A stretch of 11,530 nt of DNA from an uncultured Eubacteriales bacterium (GTDB lineage: Bacteria > Bacillota > Clostridia > Christensenellales > Aristaeellaceae): NCBI GenBank assembly GCA_900548125.1, contig URJN01000042.1, positions 1-11,530 of the forward strand, in the 5' to 3' direction. The notes under the pieces are model-generated. The model made no database searches and had not been told where the DNA came from. It was given only the letters and a program-made list of their open reading frames with translations. The translations under genes and the position numbers were made by a program. Each line of letters begins with the position of its first letter. Position 1 is the stretch's first letter. Shown here piece by piece: positions 7,366 to 11,530 of the stretch.

Positions 7366-8223
7366 TTATTCGTTGTCGAGAAGCTCGTGGAAGCGCGCTT
7401 TGTTGGTCTTCCAGCGGACATCCAGCACGGAGGAGGAGCCGATGGAACTGTAGGAGTAGGTTCCGTCCTGCGGAATACGGAATTCGACGAAATCCGCGTC
7501 CGAGGTCATCAGACCGTATCCCTGCGAAAGCACACTGAGGATATCGACTGCGGAAAGACTCATTTTCATGCCGGAAGAAACCTGATTGTATACGCCAATC
7601 AGCTCAAACAGGGACAGGTCGCGGCATTTGTCAAACAGCTGGCTGACCACCTTGCGCTGACGCTCGGTTCTGCCGAAATCGCCGCCTGAACCGGTCGCGC
7701 GGGCGCGCATGTATGCCAGCGCAATGCGTCCGGTCATGTGAACCATGCCGGGACCTTCCGGCATGTTCGGGTCTTTGCCGAGCAGGATGCTGCGGATGGC
7801 AAGGTATTCGTTCGCGTCGATTTCGATATCTACGCCGCCCAGCGCGTCAATGACGGGTTTGACGTTTTCGAAATTGACCAGTACACCGCCCTCGATGGTG
7901 ATGTCCAGCTCACGCTCCAGACAGGCGATGATGCCGTCAAAGCCATAGTTTTTGTACAGCAGGTTGATCTTGGTTTCGTTGCCGCGGGGATTGTTGATCT
8001 TGCTGTCGCGCAGAATCGAGGTCATGATGACGCGGTTGTACTTGCTGTCCAGCGATACCAGAACGATGGTGTCGGTGCGGGCGTCGTCGGTCACCTGCTC
8101 GGCATAGCCGTCCTCGCCGAGCATCAGATAGTGCTTGACCTGTGTGTTCGTTTCGCCGAGTGCCGCAGCGCACATCAGCGAAAGAAGCAGAGCAAGCAGG
8201 ATGGCAGGAAAATGCTTTTTCAT
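7366..8223 (-). CDS. LytR-CpsA-Psr (LCP) family protein
   Basis: This 285-residue exported protein belongs to the LCP family, whose members transfer polyprenyl-pyrophosphate-linked glycopolymers such as teichoic acid or capsule to peptidoglycan outside the membrane. Motifs in order: RTDTIVLVS (R49, D51), SILRDS (R72, D73; most members have SxPRD, here leucine replaces proline), LGGVDIEID, and the arginine-rich MRARATGSGGDFGRTERQR block (R173, R175, D182, R185, R188). These match the pyrophosphate and metal binding residues of the family. The N-terminus MKKHFPAILLALLLSLMCAAALGE looks like a cleavable signal peptide rather than the usual uncleaved anchor helix, and no other membrane segment follows; whether it is cleaved is uncertain. 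ATG 8223 has GGAGG 5 bases upstream; the frame is open to 8334 but the extension is not LCP-like. It is transcribed from its own promoter towards the CapA gene. Confidence 0.92.
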   Translation of the reverse strand: MKKHFPAILLALLLSLMCAAALGETNTQVKHYLMLGEDGYAEQVTDDARTDTIVLVSLDSKYNRVIMTSILRDSKINNPRGNETKINLLYKNYGFDGIIACLERELDITIEGGVLVNFENVKPVIDALGGVDIEIDANEYLAIRSILLGKDPNMPEGPGMVHMTGRIALAYMRARATGSGGDFGRTERQRKVVSQLFDKCRDLSLFELIGVYNQVSSGMKMSLSAVDILSVLSQGYGLMTSDADFVEFRIPQDGTYSYSSIGSSSVLDVRWKTNKARFHELLDNE

Positions 8224-8322
8224 ATGTTCCTCCGCAGGGGTCGATTTCTGATTCTCTTCATATAAAACGGATGGGGAGAGGAATTTCTTCCCGTTTTGGG
8301 AAAGAAGAATACGTATCGGTTT

Positions 8323-8351
8323 ATTATAGCGCAAAAAGACCGTTCAGGCAA
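8323..8351 (-). promoter_or_regulatory. Promoter of the LCP gene
   Basis: On the minus strand a perfect TATAAT -10 box (8323-8328) lies 17 bases from TTGCCT (8346-8351), a four-of-six -35 box. Transcription would begin near 8316, giving a leader of about 90 bases before the LCP start. An imperfect hairpin (CCC/GGG core around AAAAC, about 8293-8312) may form near the 5' end of this leader. Confidence 0.65.
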
Positions 8352-8367
8352 TGGGCGGCAAACGGTC
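8338..8367. promoter_or_regulatory. Inverted repeat around the LCP -35 box
   Basis: GACCGTT (8338-8344) and AACGGTC (8361-8367) form a perfect 7-bp dyad separated by 16 bases. The dyad brackets the -35 box and lies upstream of the predicted LCP start point, so it would not be in the LCP mRNA and is better read as a protein-binding site than an RNA hairpin. The half-site contains AACGG. The dyad is seen; operator function is inferred. Confidence 0.45.
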
Positions 8368-8500
8368 ATGCGTAGGCACACGGTTTCATACACTGTTAGC
8401 GATAAACCAAGTCGGATGAACGTCGATAAAAATAGAAATGCCGTATCAAAAACTGCATCCGTGTACATCCTGTATTGCGGCGGCCCGCGAGGTCAGCCCG

Positions 8501-8515
8501 CCCGCGTTGCGCGGG
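8501..8515 (+). other. Small hairpin in the leader of the Myb-like gene
   Basis: CCCGCG (8501-8506) pairs with CGCGGG (8510-8515) around a TTG loop, 11 bases before the ribosome binding site of the Myb-like gene. The upstream GGCCCGCGAGG (8482-8492) could compete for the same strands. No convincing plus-strand promoter was found in the 319-bp spacer 8224-8542, which otherwise holds the LCP promoter and its dyad. Structure is seen; a regulatory role is only possible. Confidence 0.35.
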
Positions 8516-8542
8516 AAACAATCCGAAGGAGGGAGAACTGAA

Positions 8543-9400
8543 ATGGAACAATCCACAGACTGCCCGCGCCCATCCCCTGTGCGCGGCCCGCACGGCGGAT
8601 GGAAGCAGCAGGAGATTGACGCCCTGCGGGAGAGCATCGCGGCGGCGGAGGAACGCGGGGAATCGCTTCGCAGTGTGTTTGAAAGGATGAGCGGTCAGCT
8701 CGGACGCAGACCCAACAGCATCCGCAATTTTTATTACGCTCAGCTCCGCGCGGGGCAGGATGGGGAAGGCGCACGGACAGCACCGTTTGAAACCTTCGCA
8801 CCGGACGAGGTGGAAGAGCTGGTGGAGCAGGTCATCACCGCCCGCGCGCAGGGCATGAGCGTGCGCGCATGCGTGAGAAAGCTCGCGGACGGCGACCGTA
8901 CACGCATGCTTCGCTATCAGAATAAATACCGCTCGACTGTGCGAACCCGTCCGGAGCTGGTGCGCCGCGTGATGAACAGACTGAGCGAATCGGGAACGCC
9001 CTACGTCAGCCCGTATGCCGCGCAGGAGAATCCGCCGGAATTGTCACGGCTGAAAACCCGCGCCCAAAATAGCGGGGATAAGCAGATTGAGCAGCTGTTT
9101 TCGTCGCTGGATTACCTGCTCGGACGCGCGTTGACTCAGCCCGCAGAGCATGCGCCGGACGACAGCGTGCAGCGCAAGGCGGATCGGCTGGGCGCGCAGT
9201 GCGATGTGCTGCGGATTGAGCTGGATGATGAACAGAAACGCTTTGCCCGCCTGCAAGGGGAAACGGAAGGCATGGTTTTGATGCTCAAGGAATATATCGC
9301 TCTGCCTGACGGAGAGCGGCAAAGCTGCCTGAACACGTTTTGCCAACAGGCAGCGCAAAGGCTCAGCGCGATGGAATGCGCAATGGAGCAGACCCGATAA
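8543..9400 (+). CDS. Myb/SANT-like DNA-binding protein, two repeats plus coiled coil
   Basis: This 285-residue protein has no signal peptide or membrane segment. Residues about 20-69 form a Myb/SANT-like helical unit starting with W20 and ending with GRRPNSIRNFYYAQLR, resembling the N-terminal domain of RsfA-type and other clostridial regulators. Residues about 85-131 look like a second, diverged copy: FAPDEVEELV..., ARAQGMSVRACVRKLADGD, then MLRYQNKYRS where the first unit has SIRNFYYAQLR. Residues about 175-275 are rich in heptad-like leucines and charges (RKADRLGAQCDVLRIELDDE), suggesting a coiled coil for oligomerisation. The role is most likely transcriptional regulation, but the target is unknown. 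The start is set by AAGGAGGGAG 8-9 bases before ATG 8543; the frame extends upstream through a GC-rich hairpin without a ribosome site. It is divergent from the LCP gene and is a candidate regulator of it. Confidence 0.8.
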   Translation: MEQSTDCPRPSPVRGPHGGWKQQEIDALRESIAAAEERGESLRSVFERMSGQLGRRPNSIRNFYYAQLRAGQDGEGARTAPFETFAPDEVEELVEQVITARAQGMSVRACVRKLADGDRTRMLRYQNKYRSTVRTRPELVRRVMNRLSESGTPYVSPYAAQENPPELSRLKTRAQNSGDKQIEQLFSSLDYLLGRALTQPAEHAPDDSVQRKADRLGAQCDVLRIELDDEQKRFARLQGETEGMVLMLKEYIALPDGERQSCLNTFCQQAAQRLSAMECAMEQTR

Positions 9401-9415
9401 GCGGCGGAATATGAA

Positions 9416-9441
9416 TCAGCCCCGACTCCTGTCGGGGCTGA
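9416..9441. terminator. Hairpin between convergent genes
   Basis: TCAGCCCCGAC (9416-9426) pairs perfectly over 11 bp with GTCGGGGCTGA (9431-9441) around a TCCT loop. It lies 15 bases after the Myb-like gene stop and about 50 bases after the convergent kinase gene's stop. Neither side has a strong T-run (minus-strand side reads TTCATATTCC), so it may be a weak bidirectional terminator. Confidence 0.6.
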
Positions 9442-9493
9442 ACGTGTATCGGAATATTCGGCGGCGATGAGGCGAAACAGCACCGACAGCCTT

Positions 9494-11086
9494 TTAGGAG
9501 CGCGGCTTTTTCCTGTCCTTTCCCCAGAATGCCCAGACCAGCAGAACGACGCTCAACGCAAAACAGGCGACGGAGAAAAAGGAAATCGTGCCGACAAGCG
9601 GCTCGATGCGGCAAACCAGTCCGCCGCAGATGAGCAGCGCGGCGGCGACCAGTGCGGCGCAGAGCTTGAGCAGGGCGTCCTCAACCAGATGAGTCATATC
9701 CGGCGTGGTGTGATGCTCGATGCCGAGATTGGCTTCACCTTTCAGACCGGTGCGCATGGCGTCGGCGAGCAGGGAGGGAATCTCCAGCGACTTGCGTGCG
9801 CTGGCATAGACAGCCTGAGCGTCCTTGAAAAGCTCGCTGCGCCAATCGACGTCCTTGAAGAGCTGACCGCTCAGACGCGCTGTGACGACGCTCATGACGT
9901 TGATTTCCGGACTGAGATCGGCGACGACGCCCTCGATGGTCGCCAGTCCGCGGGCGAGCATGGTCAGGCTGCCCGGCATGGCGATGCCGTTGCGCTTCAT
10001 GACGTCGGTCAGGTCTTCAAAGACCTTTGCCAAGTCCATGCTGCCCAGCTCGGCAGAGCCGTATTTATCCAGCAGGTCTTCGATATCGCGGTAGAGCTGA
10101 CGCTTATCCGCCTTTTCCTTGAATTCACCCAAGCCCATTACGGCGTCGCGGCAGAGGTTGATGTCCCCGCGGGCGACGCCGGTAATCGCCTGCCCGATGA
10201 GCTTGCGTTGACGCTCGGTAAGCGTGCCCATCATGCCCATATCCAGCCAGACGATTTTGCCGTCGCGGATGCGGATATTGCCCGGATGCGGATCGGCGTG
10301 GAAGAAGCCGTCTGTCATGATTTGGCGGACGTAGTTATCCGCTAGCTTTGCGCCGATTTCGGAAAGATCATATCCCTCAGCGAGCAGCGTTTCGTGGTTG
10401 TCGATGGAAACGCCGTCGATGCGTTCCATGACCAGCACATGTGTTGTTGTATATTCGCGGTAGAGGAGCGGAGAGGCGACAAAAGCCACATCCTGATTGA
10501 GCGCGTGAAAGCGTTCGAGGTTCGCCGCTTCGGTTTGGAAGTTCATTTCTTCCTGCGCGACAATCCACATCTCGTCCAGCACTTGATTAAAATCGACCAG
10601 ACCGCCGACAGGAGCGTATTTGAGCAGCTTGCATGCCTGCTTGAGCAGCATGATATCGCGGCTCATGATGTCGTGGATGCCTTCGCGCTGTACCTTGACG
10701 ACGACGCTTTCACCGCTGCAAAGGACAGCCGCATGTGCCTGCGCAATGGAAGCACTGCCCAGCGCATGCTCATCAAAGAAAGAAAAGACTTCGCTCATCG
10801 GGCGTCCGTAGGAGCGTTCGACGATGGAAACGACCTGCGGATAGGGCATGGGCGCAACCGAGCTGCGCAGCTTTTTCAGGGCTTCGCAGTATTCTTTGGG
10901 CAGGATATCCGACCGCATCGACAAAATCTGACCGAGCTTGATGAAGGTCGGCCCGAGTTCTTCGATGATGTCGCAGAGCTTTTTCGGGGTCATGCCCTCC
11001 TTGACAATCTCGTGGCGGCGAACGACCTCCACGATTTCCATCAGGCGTTGGCGGTTTTCGGCTTTGCTTTCACTGCGTACAGGCAT
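9494..11086 (-). CDS. AarF/UbiB (ABC1) family atypical kinase
   Basis: This 530-residue protein is a UbiB/ABC1/ADCK family member, a membrane-associated protein-kinase-like fold linked in other organisms to isoprenoid-quinone biosynthesis and lipid homeostasis. Visible motifs: the family-specific KxGQ (K50-L-G-Q53) in ELGPTFIKLGQILSMRSD; the alanine-rich nucleotide loop LGSASIAQAHAA at 109-120; the invariant lysine K131 in VVVKVQ; MERIDGVSI; the catalytic HADPHPGN at 263-270; and the metal-binding D282 in VWLDMG. Two hydrophobic helices at about 475-494 and 497-521, followed by basic KDRKKPRS, anchor the C-terminus. The start has AAGGAG 8 bases upstream. It follows the phasin-like gene by 12 bp and is clearly co-transcribed. 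No quinone genes are nearby, so its substrate and pathway here are unknown. Confidence 0.93.
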   Translation of the reverse strand: MPVRSESKAENRQRLMEIVEVVRRHEIVKEGMTPKKLCDIIEELGPTFIKLGQILSMRSDILPKEYCEALKKLRSSVAPMPYPQVVSIVERSYGRPMSEVFSFFDEHALGSASIAQAHAAVLCSGESVVVKVQREGIHDIMSRDIMLLKQACKLLKYAPVGGLVDFNQVLDEMWIVAQEEMNFQTEAANLERFHALNQDVAFVASPLLYREYTTTHVLVMERIDGVSIDNHETLLAEGYDLSEIGAKLADNYVRQIMTDGFFHADPHPGNIRIRDGKIVWLDMGMMGTLTERQRKLIGQAITGVARGDINLCRDAVMGLGEFKEKADKRQLYRDIEDLLDKYGSAELGSMDLAKVFEDLTDVMKRNGIAMPGSLTMLARGLATIEGVVADLSPEINVMSVVTARLSGQLFKDVDWRSELFKDAQAVYASARKSLEIPSLLADAMRTGLKGEANLGIEHHTTPDMTHLVEDALLKLCAALVAAALLICGGLVCRIEPLVGTISFFSVACFALSVVLLVWAFWGKDRKKPRS

Positions 11087-11098
11087 GGAACGCTCCTT

Positions 11099-11509
11099 TT
11101 ATCCTTCGGTGTTTTCGTCGGAGGAAGACTCCTTCGGGGTTTCGTTTTTTTCGGCGCGGGCGGCTTCCGCAGCCTGAATGCGCGCTTTCAGCGCGGTGAG
11201 CTGCTCGTCGTCCATGCTGTCCACGGCGTCCATCAGGTCGCCTTGCGGGGCGGCTTCGTCTTCATCCCCGCCGTCCTCCGGTTTTTCTTCATCATCCTCG
11301 TCGGTGACGATATGAAGGGTGACGTTATCGCGGATCGCGTCTTTGATATTATGCTTGAGTTCCTCGTTGAGCACTTTTCCCTGCTCGACGGTCAGCTCGC
11401 CTTTTTTGACCAGTTCATCCAGAATGACTTCGGATTTTTCTTTGGTTGCCGCAACCGCGCCGATGCCGGCGAGGATGAGCTTGCGGATGCCATCGCTCAA
11501 TTGATCCAT
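11099..11509 (-). CDS. Phasin-like small acidic helical protein
   Basis: This 136-residue protein has a phasin-like N-terminal half: residues 1-60 are predicted amphipathic helix, with LILAGIGAVAATKEKSEVILDELVKKGELTVEQGKVL, a pattern seen in polyhydroxyalkanoate granule-associated and related phasin-family proteins. Residues about 70-95 are a low-complexity acidic linker (TDEDDEEKPEDGGDEDE), followed by a charged helix (DDEQLTALKARIQAAEAARAEK) and a polar tail. There is no signal peptide. ATG 11509 has GAAAGGAG 8 bases upstream. It is the first visible gene of a unit with the AarF/UbiB kinase, and small proteins of this kind often sit next to that kinase in Firmicutes (recalled, not checked). 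No polyhydroxyalkanoate genes are present, so a granule role is not supported; a kinase partner at the membrane is a possible reading. Confidence 0.8.
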   Translation of the reverse strand: MDQLSDGIRKLILAGIGAVAATKEKSEVILDELVKKGELTVEQGKVLNEELKHNIKDAIRDNVTLHIVTDEDDEEKPEDGGDEDEAAPQGDLMDAVDSMDDEQLTALKARIQAAEAARAEKNETPKESSSDENTEG

Positions 11510-11530
11510 AAAGTATGCTCCTTTCTTCTG

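Noticed and set aside
8224..8334. N-terminal extension of the LCP frame
   Set aside because: It overlaps the predicted promoter -10 box and would put 37 residues before a signal peptide.
8438..8542. Upstream extension of the Myb-like protein
   Set aside because: It spans a GC-rich hairpin, has no ribosome site, and ATG 8543 has an excellent one.
9467..10345. 292-residue plus-strand frame opposite the AarF/UbiB gene
   Set aside because: Low-complexity composition typical of antisense reading; the kinase motifs on the other strand are complete.

Overview
The window reads as chromosomal DNA of a Gram-positive anaerobe of the Clostridia type, probably an uncultured gut member. This rests on strong AGGAGG-type ribosome binding sites, slightly GC-rich codon use, monoderm cell-envelope genes (LytR-CpsA-Psr and CapA families), a CUT1 sugar importer without its own ATPase, and a Myb/SANT-like regulator with the clostridial 'GRRPNSIRN' signature. 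The taxonomy is inference; there is no rRNA or phylogenetic marker here.

Region 1 (about 16-5713, + strand) is a carbohydrate-utilisation operon. A promoter with a perfect TATAAT box drives a secreted solute-binding protein. A GC-rich hairpin with six T's follows and probably limits readthrough. Then come two tightly packed CUT1 permeases, an endonuclease/exonuclease/phosphatase (EEP) fold enzyme resembling maltose 6'-phosphate phosphatase (MapP), and a cytoplasmic GH13 alpha-glucosidase. A perfect 16-bp hairpin ends the operon. The likely logic is capture and import of an alpha-glucoside or malto/isomalto-oligosaccharide, then intracellular hydrolysis. The EEP enzyme does not fit plain ABC import and is the most interesting gene in this block.

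Region 2 (5846-8351, - strand) holds two envelope genes: an LCP-family protein with its own TTGCCT-17-TATAAT promoter, then a CapA-family metallophosphatase-fold protein. The gap between them carries 2.7 copies of a tandem repeat of about 96 bp, each with a short GC-rich hairpin.

Region 3 (8543-9441, + strand) is a divergent gene for a protein with two consecutive Myb/SANT-like units and a coiled-coil C-terminus, ending in a hairpin shared with the convergent neighbour. The 319-bp divergent spacer (8224-8542) holds the LCP promoter, an inverted repeat GACCGTT-N16-AACGGTC around its -35 box, and a small hairpin in the leader of the Myb-like gene.

Region 4 (9494-11525, - strand) is a two-gene unit: a small phasin-like acidic helical protein followed 12 bp later by an AarF/UbiB (ABC1) atypical kinase with two C-terminal membrane helices.

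I see no mobile elements, phage genes, CRISPR arrays, tRNA or rRNA. Most of the window is ordinary. The less expected items are the MapP-like enzyme in an ABC operon, the 96-bp repeats, the operator-like dyad and the three exported proteins without obvious lipid or membrane anchors.
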